Below, one piece after another: positions 1 through 7,444 of a stretch of 8,422 nucleotides of DNA. Each line of letters starts with the position of its first letter. Within the stretch, counting starts at the first letter, position 1. Below the pieces are notes generated by a model that was not told where the DNA came from, did no database searches, and saw only the letters and a program-made list of their open reading frames with translations. Both the position numbers and the translations under genes were made by a program. This DNA comes from Candidatus Zixiibacteriota bacterium (GTDB lineage Bacteria; Zixibacteria; MSB-5A5; JAABVY01; JAHJOQ01), in the NCBI GenBank assembly GCA_024275215.1, contig JAJRZO010000368.1:1-8422 (forward strand), given 5' to 3'.

Positions 1-372
1 AGGATCTGCGACACTATGGGATTTCACGCAATTTCCACGGTCGGTCGTGGGCATGGCAAAGAAGTCGCCCCGCCAATGAAAGAGGCGCCGCCTGATTGTG
101 TCGGATGTCTCGCCTGTGCCCAGAATTGTCCTACGCATTGCATCGAATGGGAAGATGTTGCTGGCAAGCGAACTATCTGGGGAAAGCAATTCGAACTTAT
201 CAAATGCGAGAAATGCGGCAGCCCAACCATTACAAAAGATTTCGCTGAAGTCCTCAGTAGGACAAGAGACATTCCGATGGACTACTTCAAAATTTGCGAC
301 GCATGTCACAGGCAGGAGCTTTCAAACACAATGGGATCGATTGCAAGCTGGTCAAGAGAGGAGGCGGAGTAG
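1..372 (+). CDS. NuoG/HoxU-like iron-sulfur protein, 5' partial
   Basis: The frame is open to the left edge, so the Met at position 16 is probably internal. The residues before and after it (RICDTMGFHAISTVGRG, then KEVAPP) match the end of the Cys/His-ligated [4Fe-4S] region found in NuoG, HoxU and the electron-transfer subunits of NAD-linked hydrogenases. A classical C-x2-C-x2-C-x3-CP cluster motif (CVGCLACAQNCP) follows at 97-132. The C-terminal part carries two CxxC pairs (205-216 and 295-306) about 26 residues apart, a possible zinc or rubredoxin-like knuckle. The likely role is to carry electrons between a flavin/NADH subunit and a redox enzyme in the cytoplasm; the partner enzyme lies outside the window. 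The stop codon overlaps the next gene's GTG by one base, which implies an operon and coupled translation. The family-level call is fairly secure; the particular complex is unknown. Confidence 0.78.
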   Translation, partial: RICDTMGFHAISTVGRGHGKEVAPPMKEAPPDCVGCLACAQNCPTHCIEWEDVAGKRTIWGKQFELIKCEKCGSPTITKDFAEVLSRTRDIPMDYFKICDACHRQELSNTMGSIASWSREEAE

Positions 373-809
373 TGGAATCGAGATTTATCGTAACACCGAA
401 TCTTTGCACAGGTTGCCGTACCTGCGAGCTTGCATGCGCCTTCGCTCATTCCATCGATGGCAAACCGGGACGTAGCCGCATCTATCCCCTTCCCGCTGGA
501 AAACCCGATCTTTTCACGCCTGTTGTATGCCTGCAATGTGATGATCCTGCATGTGTAAAATCATGTCTCGTAAACGCAATTACGCGCAATGAAGAAACCG
601 GCGCACTCGATCTGGATCAGGATAAGTGCGTCAAGTGCGCTGCATGTACTGCGGCATGTCCGTTCGGATGTGCGCTCTACGACACAACGCATGATATTTT
701 CGTCAAATGCGATTTATGTGGCGGCGATCCGGTCTGCGCACATTTCTGCCCCACCAAAGCACTCGAATATCTCCCGATAGTCCCGAAGAAACAGCGCAAA
801 GTCGGTTAA
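372..809 (+). CDS. CooF/HycB-like four-cluster [4Fe-4S] ferredoxin
   Basis: This 145-residue protein carries four ferredoxin cysteine motifs in order: CTGCRTCELAC, CLQCDDPACVKSC, CVKCAACTAACP and CDLCGGDPVCAHFCP. That gives 16 cysteines, enough for four [4Fe-4S] clusters. This arrangement is typical of electron-transfer subunits such as CooF, HycB and DmsB and of the small iron-sulfur partner of tungsten aldehyde ferredoxin oxidoreductases. I chose the GTG at 372 because an AGGAGG Shine-Dalgarno lies at 358-363, eight bases upstream, and because the protein then begins just before the first cluster motif, as usual. An ATG at 294 in the same frame would add 26 residues that overlap the upstream gene and look unrelated. 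There is no signal peptide or Tat motif, so it is cytoplasmic. It is translationally coupled to the preceding iron-sulfur gene, and the two probably pass electrons within one complex. Which oxidoreductase it serves cannot be told here. Confidence 0.88.
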   Translation: MESRFIVTPNLCTGCRTCELACAFAHSIDGKPGRSRIYPLPAGKPDLFTPVVCLQCDDPACVKSCLVNAITRNEETGALDLDQDKCVKCAACTAACPFGCALYDTTHDIFVKCDLCGGDPVCAHFCPTKALEYLPIVPKKQRKVG

Positions 810-833
810 GCCTTCACAACAGCCTGTTTTTTC

Positions 834-855
834 GTCAGGAGACAGGGCTCCTGAC
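834..855. repeat. CAGGAG hairpin repeat, copy A
   Basis: This is a perfect inverted repeat: GTCAGGAG (834-841), a six-base loop ACAGGG, then CTCCTGAC (848-855). The hairpin and the TTTC before it closely match the minus-strand sequence of copy B at 7544-7566. They share TTTCGTCAGGAG, the CAGGG loop core and TCCTGACCT, and differ only around the loop. The shared sequence in two unrelated intergenic gaps marks an interspersed repeat rather than a local terminator. Confidence 0.75.
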
Positions 856-944
856 CTGCTAATTCATGATGAAGATGACACGGTTTCCACCGGTGTGACA
901 GAGATGAATTCATTTCTAATAATAACAATTACTTTGATATCGTC

Positions 945-964
945 ATTCCTGCGAAGGCAGGAAT
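945..964. repeat. REP-like hairpin (ATTCCTGC/GCAGGAAT)
   Basis: An 8-base-pair perfect stem, ATTCCTGC with GCAGGAAT, closes a four-base GAAG loop and is flanked by GTC on the left and CCAG on the right. Palindromes of this general type (GTCATTCC...GGAATCCAG) are common short intergenic repeats in many bacterial genomes. It lies about 210 bases before the kinase start. No transposase is nearby, and whether it has any function is unknown. Confidence 0.7.
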
Positions 965-1017
965 CCAGAACCGGATTTGAAAGCATAATGGTTGCAGACT
1001 CTAAAACCATGACTGGT

Positions 1018-1040
1018 CCCCTTCCTCCACAGGGGTGACG
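1018..1040. repeat. Small degenerate hairpin, CCCCT/AGGGG
   Basis: A five-base-pair stem (1018-1022 with 1031-1035) is followed by GTGACGATGG. An analogous imperfect stem at 878-896 (ACACGG with CCGGTGT) is followed by GTGACAGAGATG, so the two may be diverged copies of one short element. The stems are short and the similarity weak, so confidence is low. Confidence 0.35.
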
Positions 1041-1172
1041 ATGGCTTTATCTCCCCAAGTGATCGCAGGGTCTGTGCCCCAGTAGCAGAGCTATTAAAGG
1101 TGTTCTGTATCGATTCGACGATCATTATTCTCAACATTATTGTTCTGTCACCGATATACGAATAAGAACGAT

Positions 1173-2921
1173 ATGGCATTGACACTTATGAAAAAACGCG
1201 CGGGCGCACTGCATGCCGGTGACAGGATCGGTGACTATGAAATCATCGAAAAGATCGGTCAGGGAGGCGTCGCGGAAATCTATCGTGGCAGGCAACGGTC
1301 ACTCGATCGCGAAGTCGCGATCAAACTCCTCTCGGAACGCGCTACAATAGATTCCAATATCGTGAGCAGATTCGAGCAGGAATCGAAAATCATAGCCGGA
1401 CTCAATCATCCTAACATAGTGCATGTCATAGATCGCGGGCTTGATCGAAAGCGATACTACTTCGTCATGGACTACATCGACGGCACCGATTTCAAGACAA
1501 TTCTCCAGCGAAAATCCTACAGTCTCGAACAGAGAATAGATGTCGTCGTGCAGGTGCTAAAGGCACTCGATTACGCGCACAACAACGGCGTCATCCACCG
1601 AGATATCAAGCCATCTAATATCCTGATTGACAACAACGGACATGTTCTCGTTGCAGATTTCGGTATTGCACAGATTCTGGATAAAGACACAATCGACAGG
1701 ACAAATACGGGCATGGTGATGGGAACACTTGCGTATATGTCGCCGGAGCAGAAAATATCATCCCGCGATATAGATCGCACAACTGACATCTATGCGATCG
1801 GTGTTATCCTTTACGAAATACTGACGACCAGAAAACCGATGGGTAATTTCAAGCCACCATCTAAAGTTCTTCCCGGCGCACCTGACAAACTCGATAGTAT
1901 TGTAATGAAATGTCTCGAACAGGATCGCAAAGATCGATTCCAGACTGCTGTCGAATTGAAAGATTCACTGCTGTCGGTGATGTATGACACCGATGTCGCA
2001 TCGAGAACACCGAAAGAATCTGTCGCGCCATCTATGAAAAACTTCGTGGGTAATTGCTCATTCCTCGATACGATCAAAGAAACGACCTACGGCGCGACAT
2101 ATCTTGTCGAGAACAAAGCCGACGGCAAACTTTATGTCATCAAGAAGATGCTGAAGCGTGAGATGGGTCTTAGAGAAGCAAAGATTCTTGCCAGATTGAC
2201 ACATCCCAATATCATAAAAGTTCATGGCGCAGGCGGCGACAGCAGCAAAAATGTAATTGTCACGGAATACGCTCAGGGTGGATCGCTCGCAGATCGGTTG
2301 GTCAAACCGTATCCGATCAAAGAAGCCGCGGAGATATTCAGACAGATTGCGGAAGGTCTGAGTTTTGCACATAAAAACAAGATTGTACACGGCAATTTGC
2401 GCCCCTCGAATATCCTGTTTGATCCGAATAACACTGTCAAGCTTGTCGATTTTGCTCTGCCGGCACATTACCTGACTGGCAAGACGAACTGGTACGACGC
2501 ACCGGAACGAACAAAATCGAAAGCTTCGGATGTCTACTCTGCCGGAGTGATTCTGCATGAGCTTCTTTATAACCGTCGTCCTCAATTTGATCGATATGGC
2601 AGAATGCTGCGAGATTCTGCTGAAGATAAAGTGCCGGAGCCTGTTAGTCTGCTGCTTCGCAAAATGCTCCTGAAGGATCCCACGCGGAGATTATCATCAT
2701 TCGATGAAGTGCTTGCTGTTCTCGACAAGATACAGATGGACACTGATGCAGATTCCACCAAACTTGATGAATCTGCCGAGTCGGTCCCAGAGAAAAACAA
2801 ACGTCACACTGCAAGACTTCTTGTGCTGCTTATCATTTTGCTTGCGGCTGTGGTCGCAGCTTCTCTTTACCTTGATGATCTTAGCTTCATCCGCGACCTT
2901 TTTCCCTTGACTTCGGACTGA
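1173..2921 (+). CDS. Membrane-anchored Ser/Thr kinase with tandem pseudokinase
   Basis: The 582-residue protein carries two kinase folds. The first (about residues 20-275) is a complete Hanks-type Ser/Thr kinase: glycine loop GQGGVA, ATP-binding Lys51 in VAIK, catalytic HRDIKPSN (Asp144, Lys146), metal-binding DFG (Asp162) and SPE at 190-192. The second (about 290-535) aligns along its length but is degenerate. It has no glycine-rich loop, keeps a VIKK lysine (Lys324), reads HGNLRPSN at 406 where HRDxKPxN is expected (catalytic Asp replaced by Asn408) and DFA at 426 in place of DFG, yet keeps APE. It is therefore probably a pseudokinase. A charged linker leads to one transmembrane helix (about 548-568) and a tail of about 14 residues, so both kinase folds should face the cytoplasm. 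There is no PASTA or other external sensor. I preferred ATG 1173 over an upstream TTG (1140) that adds 11 unlikely residues; ATG 1188 is also possible, and no start has a good Shine-Dalgarno. It is monocistronic, and its substrate is unknown. Confidence 0.92.
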   Translation: MALTLMKKRAGALHAGDRIGDYEIIEKIGQGGVAEIYRGRQRSLDREVAIKLLSERATIDSNIVSRFEQESKIIAGLNHPNIVHVIDRGLDRKRYYFVMDYIDGTDFKTILQRKSYSLEQRIDVVVQVLKALDYAHNNGVIHRDIKPSNILIDNNGHVLVADFGIAQILDKDTIDRTNTGMVMGTLAYMSPEQKISSRDIDRTTDIYAIGVILYEILTTRKPMGNFKPPSKVLPGAPDKLDSIVMKCLEQDRKDRFQTAVELKDSLLSVMYDTDVASRTPKESVAPSMKNFVGNCSFLDTIKETTYGATYLVENKADGKLYVIKKMLKREMGLREAKILARLTHPNIIKVHGAGGDSSKNVIVTEYAQGGSLADRLVKPYPIKEAAEIFRQIAEGLSFAHKNKIVHGNLRPSNILFDPNNTVKLVDFALPAHYLTGKTNWYDAPERTKSKASDVYSAGVILHELLYNRRPQFDRYGRMLRDSAEDKVPEPVSLLLRKMLLKDPTRRLSSFDEVLAVLDKIQMDTDADSTKLDESAESVPEKNKRHTARLLVLLIILLAAVVAASLYLDDLSFIRDLFPLTSD

Positions 2922-2934
2922 TAGCGGTTATAAT
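2907..2934 (+). promoter_or_regulatory. Sigma70-type promoter of tRNA-Glu
   Basis: A -35 box TTGACT (2907-2912) and a perfect -10 box TATAAT (2929-2934) are separated by 16 bases. Transcription would start near 2941, about eight to nine bases before the mature tRNA 5' end. The -35 lies inside the last codons of the kinase gene, so the tRNA does not depend on read-through from it. Confidence 0.75.
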
Positions 2935-2949
2935 AGCAGCTCGAATTGC

Positions 2950-3023
2950 GACCCTATCGTCTAGTCGGCCTAGGACACCGCCCTTTCACGGCGGCAACAC
3001 GGGTTCGAATCCCGTTAGGGTCG
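2950..3023 (+). tRNA. tRNA-Glu, anticodon UUC
   Basis: The full cloverleaf can be folded by hand. The acceptor stem GACCCTA (2950-2956) pairs with TAGGGTC (3016-3022), followed by discriminator G3023. The D arm starts GTCT. The anticodon stem CCGCC/GGCGG (2978-2982, 2990-2994) holds loop CTTTCAC with anticodon TTC at 2985-2987. The T arm is ACGGG-TTCGAAT-CCCGT. The anticodon and the D-arm and anticodon-arm sequence are characteristic of bacterial glutamate tRNA. The 3' CCA is not encoded (CTT follows), so the CCA-adding enzyme must complete it. No integrated element adjoins it. Confidence 0.97.
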
Positions 3024-3037
3024 CTTTGATCTGATAT

Positions 3038-3047
3038 CCCCCCCCCC
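3038..3047. repeat. Homopolymer run of ten C
   Basis: Ten consecutive cytosines lie between the tRNA-Glu 3' end and the putative peptidase promoter, ending 13 bases before its -35 box. Such tracts are prone to slippage and to sequencing error. Any phase-variation role is speculation. Confidence 0.9.
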
Positions 3048-3060
3048 GCTACTTCCAACC

Positions 3061-3088
3061 TTGACGAGATATCAAAAAAGAGTATATT
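3061..3088 (+). promoter_or_regulatory. Putative sigma70-type promoter of the M28 peptidase gene
   Basis: TTGACG (3061-3066) and TATATT (3083-3088), 16 bases apart, each differ from the consensus by one base. Initiation near 3095 would leave a leader of about 84 bases. The leader ends in a weak all-A/T inverted repeat (3133-3139 with 3157-3163) that abuts the Shine-Dalgarno. Confidence 0.55.
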
Positions 3089-3178
3089 AGTATTGTATCG
3101 AGACTCGCACGTTCCAACGAAAGCGATGCACAAATAATAATGATTTCTGACTACAATATTATTAGAGGAGGTTGAACT

Positions 3179-5821
3179 TTGAGACCTGCATTACTAACAT
3201 TGTTAATGTTCCTGATTGTATCAAATATCTGTTTTGCGGATGATATGTATTATGTCACTGTCGATAGCAGGGATGCCGCCACACGACTTGAATCCGCAGG
3301 CATCGACCCTCTGTTGAAGGTAGATAATGGCTACCTGGTGCTTGCTAAGCAAGACATTGAGGAGACGTTTTCGAATCTTGAACTGGAGTTTAAGTTCATT
3401 GCCGGCGATGTCGATCGACAGCATTTGGCGCTGGATATGAGCATGGATGATTCGAACGCTGGTATTTATCCCGTTATCTACGAAAAAGCCGGAATACGGC
3501 TGTTTCGTGTTGAACCTCAGGATATCGCTGAAACAAGCAAGGCTAATGGTCTCGCACCGGTTCATACGGAAAACCTGAGGATCATCTACAAGGAACCGAT
3601 CTCATTCGATTTCCTTCGCGCAGCAATTACTATCGATGTAGATTCGATTATAAGCCTTATCAGCCAGGATTCGATTCAATCATACCTTGAGCAACTCCAG
3701 GCATTTCCGCCACGCGTGACAGGCAGCGCATCCGATTACAACTCCCGCGACTGGTGCGTTTCAAAACTTCAGGATTTCGGATACACGGCTGTCGAACTCG
3801 ATAGTTTTGTGTACGGCAGTAACGATGTCCAAAATGTCGTTGCATACCAAGAGGGAATATCCCTTCCGGATCATCAGATAGTGATCGGCGCTCATCGCGA
3901 CGCTGTTTCAGGTTCACCGGGTGCTGATGACGACGGTTCCGGAACTGCAGGCGTACTTGAAATAGCACGAGTCCTGAAGAACATTGAAACCCAAATGACA
4001 TTCGTTTTTATCCTGTTCGACGGCGAGGAGCAGGGACTTAATGGATCATGGCACTACGCCGACGAGGCGGCTGCCAATGGTGACAGTATAGTATTTATGA
4101 TCAACATGGATATGATCGGAGCTTACCAGAATTCCGGCGATGTGAATCTCTTTCACGGTTCAAACACAGCTTATGCTCAACTGTTCAATGATCTGGCTGA
4201 TACAATCCCACAGATCAACCTGACAGGTCATCTCAGCAATTCGTCAGGAAATTCCGATCACTACCCGTTTCAGCAGAATGGTTATGACATTGTTTTTGCC
4301 CACGAATACATATTCTCGTCAGTGTATCATTCATATCAGGACAGCACATCATATATCGACTTCGACTATGCAACACGAGTGGTGAAAGGCGCACTTGCAA
4401 CGGCATGGGTTACTGACAATTCATACATTCCCGTGCCGGGACTTACATTCGCGTATCCAAACGGCTTTCCGGAGGATGTTCCTCCGGGACAAACAACAAC
4501 ATTCCAGGTACAGGTTGACGGATCATCCGGAGGTACGCCAGTTCCCGGCAGCGGCGAGCTTCATTACTCTGTAAACGGGGGTGGTTTCACCACCGTACCG
4601 ATGACACATCTCGGCAGCAATCTTTACAACGCCGAGCTACCCGCACAAACATGCTCCGATAACTATATCGAATTCTATGTCAGTGCACAGGAATCGGGCG
4701 GCAGCATATTTAACGATCCCGACCCGTCGAATCCGAACAAAGCGATCATAGCCACGCAGTTGATAATTGCATTCGAGGATGATTTCGAGTCTGATAAAGG
4801 CTGGTCGGTTTCGGGCGGACTCTGGGCAAGAGGCACTCCAACCGGTAATGGCGGGCAGTATGGAAATCCTGACCCAAACAGTGGTCACAATTCTCTGAAT
4901 GTATTCGGATATAATCTCAATGGCGACTATGAGAACGATCTGCCGGAGAGACATCTTACAAGTCCGCCGATTGACTGTTCAGGATTGCTTGGGGTACGCC
5001 TTAAATTCTGGCGATGGCTTGGTGTGGAGCAACCGACTTTCGATCACGCATATCTTCGCGTCAGCAACAACGGCACAACCTGGACAACAATTTGGGAAAA
5101 CTCTGCTGAAGTATCTGACAATTCATGGCAGGAGCTGGAGTACGACATATCAGCCATAGCCGATGACCAGTCGAATGTGTTTATCAGATTCACAATGGGA
5201 ACGACTGATCCCTCATGGCAATACTGCGGATGGAATATTGACGATCTCGAAGTATCCGCATACGAATGCCTTGACCAAACCGATTCAGATGGTGACGGGA
5301 TTGCGGACGGCAGTGACAACTGTCCGCTGACTTATAATCCCCTGCAGGAAGACTATGACGGAGACCTGATCGGAGATTCCTGCGATCTGTGCACAGACTC
5401 GGACAACGACGGTTACGGCGATCCCGGATTTCCAATCAACACATGCGATGTCGACAATTGCCCTACGACATATAATCCGAATCAGGAAGATTACGATGGT
5501 GACAGCGTGGGAGATTCGTGCGATAATTGCATCTACACATACAATCCGGACCAGGCTGATAGTGACAGCGATGGGATCGGTGACGCATGCGATTGGATAT
5601 GTGGTGATGCCGATGCCAGCGGAGCTGTTGACATCGACGATGTGGTCTACCTGATTCAGTACATTTTCGCAAGTGGGCCCGCACCTCAACCGATTGAATC
5701 AGGTGACGCGGATTGCAGCGGAAGTATTGATATCGACGATGCAGTCTTTCTGATACAGTACATATTCTCAGACGGCAATACGCCATGCGATCCTGATGGA
5801 GATGGGTTACCTGACTGTTGA
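3179..5821 (+). CDS. Secreted M28 zinc aminopeptidase with TSP3 repeats and dockerin-like end
   Basis: The 880-residue exported metallopeptidase starts at TTG, supported by AGAGGAGG (3164-3171) seven bases upstream and by a signal peptide directly after it (residues 1-20, likely cleavage CFA|DD). A non-catalytic N-terminal region (about 21-150) may be a propeptide. The M28 catalytic domain (about 150-425) shows all five expected zinc ligands: His239 (AHRD), Asp251 (GADDDGSG), Glu284 (DGEEQGLNGS, with Glu283 as general base), Asp311 (NMDMIG) and His361 (SDHYPF). It probably removes N-terminal residues from peptides outside the cell. After it come a beta-rich linker (about 430-525), a jelly-roll/MAM-like module (about 533-697), acidic calcium-binding thrombospondin type 3 repeats (about 699-804) and two dockerin-type calcium loops (GDADASGAVDIDD and GDADCSGSIDIDD, 807-872). 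No cohesin is in the window, so the C-terminal module's partner is unknown. The gene is transcribed alone and converges with the transporter gene. Confidence 0.94.
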   Translation: MRPALLTLLMFLIVSNICFADDMYYVTVDSRDAATRLESAGIDPLLKVDNGYLVLAKQDIEETFSNLELEFKFIAGDVDRQHLALDMSMDDSNAGIYPVIYEKAGIRLFRVEPQDIAETSKANGLAPVHTENLRIIYKEPISFDFLRAAITIDVDSIISLISQDSIQSYLEQLQAFPPRVTGSASDYNSRDWCVSKLQDFGYTAVELDSFVYGSNDVQNVVAYQEGISLPDHQIVIGAHRDAVSGSPGADDDGSGTAGVLEIARVLKNIETQMTFVFILFDGEEQGLNGSWHYADEAAANGDSIVFMINMDMIGAYQNSGDVNLFHGSNTAYAQLFNDLADTIPQINLTGHLSNSSGNSDHYPFQQNGYDIVFAHEYIFSSVYHSYQDSTSYIDFDYATRVVKGALATAWVTDNSYIPVPGLTFAYPNGFPEDVPPGQTTTFQVQVDGSSGGTPVPGSGELHYSVNGGGFTTVPMTHLGSNLYNAELPAQTCSDNYIEFYVSAQESGGSIFNDPDPSNPNKAIIATQLIIAFEDDFESDKGWSVSGGLWARGTPTGNGGQYGNPDPNSGHNSLNVFGYNLNGDYENDLPERHLTSPPIDCSGLLGVRLKFWRWLGVEQPTFDHAYLRVSNNGTTWTTIWENSAEVSDNSWQELEYDISAIADDQSNVFIRFTMGTTDPSWQYCGWNIDDLEVSAYECLDQTDSDGDGIADGSDNCPLTYNPLQEDYDGDLIGDSCDLCTDSDNDGYGDPGFPINTCDVDNCPTTYNPNQEDYDGDSVGDSCDNCIYTYNPDQADSDSDGIGDACDWICGDADASGAVDIDDVVYLIQYIFASGPAPQPIESGDADCSGSIDIDDAVFLIQYIFSDGNTPCDPDGDGLPDC

Positions 5822-5860
5822 CGAGATATAACCCGGATACTTGAAGTCATATTATACAAA

Positions 5861-5894
5861 AGGTGAGCGGCAGGAAAGATTCCTGCCCTCGCCT
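5861..5894 (-). terminator. Terminator-like hairpin between convergent genes
   Basis: An inner perfect 8-base-pair stem, GGCAGGAA (5869-5876) with TTCCTGCC (5880-5887), and a three-base loop are extended by AGGTGAG/CTCGCCT (5861-5867 with 5888-5894), with one bulged C and one non-Watson-Crick pair. Read on the minus strand, the stem runs into TTTTG about 70 bases after the transporter stop. Read on the plus strand, it is followed by an A run and no T tract. It most plausibly ends the transporter transcript and may also block or process the peptidase transcript. The T tract is short, so confidence is moderate. Confidence 0.5.
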
Positions 5895-5966
5895 CAAAAA
5901 GAACAAATATCTTGAGTGTTCAATTTCTCGTTTTAGCAATAATCAGTTTACAGAGGCAATACCTGA

Positions 5967-7352
5967 TTAACTGAAATCCTTTCCAAGAATAACTGCAATA
6001 ATCACCGCAAGAATTGCCATCGGAGCTATGAATCGTATAAAGAATAACCACAGCTTGAAACTGAAAGTCGGGTCGCCCGATTCGTCAAGCATTCCGAGTT
6101 CATCCGCTGATATTTTTCTGCTCACAAACCATCCGACAAACAACGTAGTCAGCAATCCACCGACTGGCAGAAGATAGTTCGCAGCTATGTGATCAAGGGT
6201 CGAGAGCACACCACTCTTGCCTGCAAAGATCTCGAACCCCGAAAGGAAGCCGACAGCTCCGAGTGACAGAGCTGACAAAAATGTACAGACTGCGACAGCA
6301 GCCGTTCCGATCACTGTGGAAGTCGAGCGTTTGAAACCGAGTTTATCGATAAAAAACGAAACTATTACTTCGAGAACAGAGATTGTCGAGGTCAGCGCTG
6401 CAAATGCGACGAGCACATAGAATAGCGGCCCAATTAGTACGCCACCTGACAACTCAGTGTAAAACAAACGAGGGAGAGTCACGAACAGCATTCCGACTGT
6501 CGAGCCTGAAACGCTCTCGGCGACACCCGGAACAGAAAAGATTATCGTATACATAATTACACAAGCGAGCAGTGCAATAAGTGTATCGAGAAAAACAACA
6601 AAACCGGCGCCACGGGCGATCGATTCACGCTTGTGCATATAAGAACCATAGGTAATCATCACGCCCATACCAAGTGACAATGTAAAGAACGCATGTCCGA
6701 GCGCTTCAAGAACACCGGCAGCAGGTAATTCCGAAAAATTCGGTCGGAACAGGAAGTGGAATGTCTGACCAATACCGGGGAGAAACATCACACGGACTAC
6801 AAGATAACCCAGTATCAGCAGCAATATCGGCATCAGGAATTTAGCAGCCTGTTCAATGCCTTTGCTGACACCGCGCCATACAATAAGAGCGGTGCCGAAA
6901 AGAAATATGAATGCCAGCAGCAACTGCAACGGTCCGTCAGAGAGAAACTTCCCGAATGCCGTATCTGCCGGTTGTTGATAGCCGTTGATACTCCAGCCGA
7001 CACACTCTATGAATGATTTGATAGACCAACCTGCAATTACGCTATAGTATCCAAGTATCACAAAACCTGTAAGGACTCCCAAAAAACCGACCAGTCCCCA
7101 TCCACGGTTGCCAAGCTTTTCGAATGCGGGAACCGGACTCATCTGGGTTCGTCTTCCAAGAAGAATCTCAGCCATCATCACCGGCAAACCGATTGCAGCG
7201 ACACATGCGAGATAAACAAGCACGAACGCGCCGCCGTTGTTATGCCATGTTATGTACGGGAATTTCCAAAGGTTACCAAGTCCGACAGCGCTTCCCGCCG
7301 CCGCGAGGATAAAACCAATTCGTGACGCCCAGTGTTCTCTCTTAGCAGGCAC
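5967..7352 (-). CDS. NSS/SNF-family sodium-dependent transporter (LeuT fold)
   Basis: The 461-residue inner-membrane protein belongs to the neurotransmitter:sodium symporter family, which couples sodium entry to uptake of amino acids or related amines. Its first helix has the family signature around the unwound substrate and sodium site (GSAVGLGNLWKFPY), followed by NNGGAF and GLPVMMAEILLGRR. A TM6 segment with SLGMGVMITYGSY matches the corresponding unwound region. I count 11 hydrophobic segments, as in MhsT-like and Tyt1-like bacterial members, not the 12 of LeuT. I chose the GTG at 7352 because AGAAGGAG (7358-7365) lies five bases upstream and the protein then begins MPAKREHW, the usual start for the family. 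A TTG at 7379 would leave almost no leader behind the predicted promoter. The Lys in LWKFP replaces the LeuT gating Arg30, a change I believe is common in bacterial members. The substrate cannot be predicted. Confidence 0.95.
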   Translation of the reverse strand: MPAKREHWASRIGFILAAAGSAVGLGNLWKFPYITWHNNGGAFVLVYLACVAAIGLPVMMAEILLGRRTQMSPVPAFEKLGNRGWGLVGFLGVLTGFVILGYYSVIAGWSIKSFIECVGWSINGYQQPADTAFGKFLSDGPLQLLLAFIFLFGTALIVWRGVSKGIEQAAKFLMPILLLILGYLVVRVMFLPGIGQTFHFLFRPNFSELPAAGVLEALGHAFFTLSLGMGVMITYGSYMHKRESIARGAGFVVFLDTLIALLACVIMYTIIFSVPGVAESVSGSTVGMLFVTLPRLFYTELSGGVLIGPLFYVLVAFAALTSTISVLEVIVSFFIDKLGFKRSTSTVIGTAAVAVCTFLSALSLGAVGFLSGFEIFAGKSGVLSTLDHIAANYLLPVGGLLTTLFVGWFVSRKISADELGMLDESGDPTFSFKLWLFFIRFIAPMAILAVIIAVILGKDFS

Positions 7353-7392
7353 TGCATCTCCTTCTGTTGCGATAATCAATTATTGACTGCAT

Positions 7393-7421
7393 TATTTATT
7401 GAAGCCGGTCATGGATGTCAA
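7393..7421 (-). promoter_or_regulatory. Putative promoter of the NSS transporter gene
   Basis: On the minus strand a perfect -35 box TTGACA (7421-7416) is followed after 17 bases by TAAATA (7398-7393), a weaker -10. Initiation near 7386 leaves a leader of about 34 bases before the GTG at 7352, which supports that start codon. The promoter lies just outside the hairpin repeats. Confidence 0.5.
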
Positions 7422-7444
7422 CAAAATTCACAGGATTCGTGCGC

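Larger units (their letters stand above)
810..1172. other. Intergenic gap with degenerate hairpin repeats
   Basis: No convincing coding frame is present. The gap holds a run of six T (827-832) next to a CAGGAG hairpin (834-855), two loosely similar small hairpins (878-896 and 1018-1035), and a perfect 8-base-pair ATTCCTGC hairpin (945-964). The two small hairpins share a TCCAC..GG.GTGAC..ATG context. None is followed by a T tract on the plus strand, so I do not call a terminator. The tiny AACA/TGTT stem just before the T run (818-828) is too weak to call. I could not identify a persuasive promoter for the kinase gene that follows. Confidence 0.6.

Noticed and set aside
827..855. A T6 run and hairpin after the iron-sulfur operon as a rho-independent terminator.
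   Set aside because: The T run precedes the strong hairpin rather than following it, and the hairpin matches an interspersed repeat found elsewhere.
1140..1172. An upstream TTG start for the kinase.
   Set aside because: It adds 11 residues unlike kinase N-termini, and no Shine-Dalgarno precedes it.
2950..3023. tRNA-Glu as an integration site for a mobile island.
   Set aside because: No integrase, no repeated tRNA 3' end and no cargo-like genes are seen nearby.
3660..4001. Long antisense frames inside the peptidase and kinase genes.
   Set aside because: They overlap well-supported genes with clear motifs and encode no recognisable protein.
5818..5829. The 12-base string TTGACGAGATAT also occurs at 3061-3072, suggesting a second promoter or a flanking direct repeat.
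   Set aside because: The copy at 5818 spans the peptidase stop codon, has no -10 at proper spacing, and the identity ends at once on both sides. Chance is the simplest explanation.
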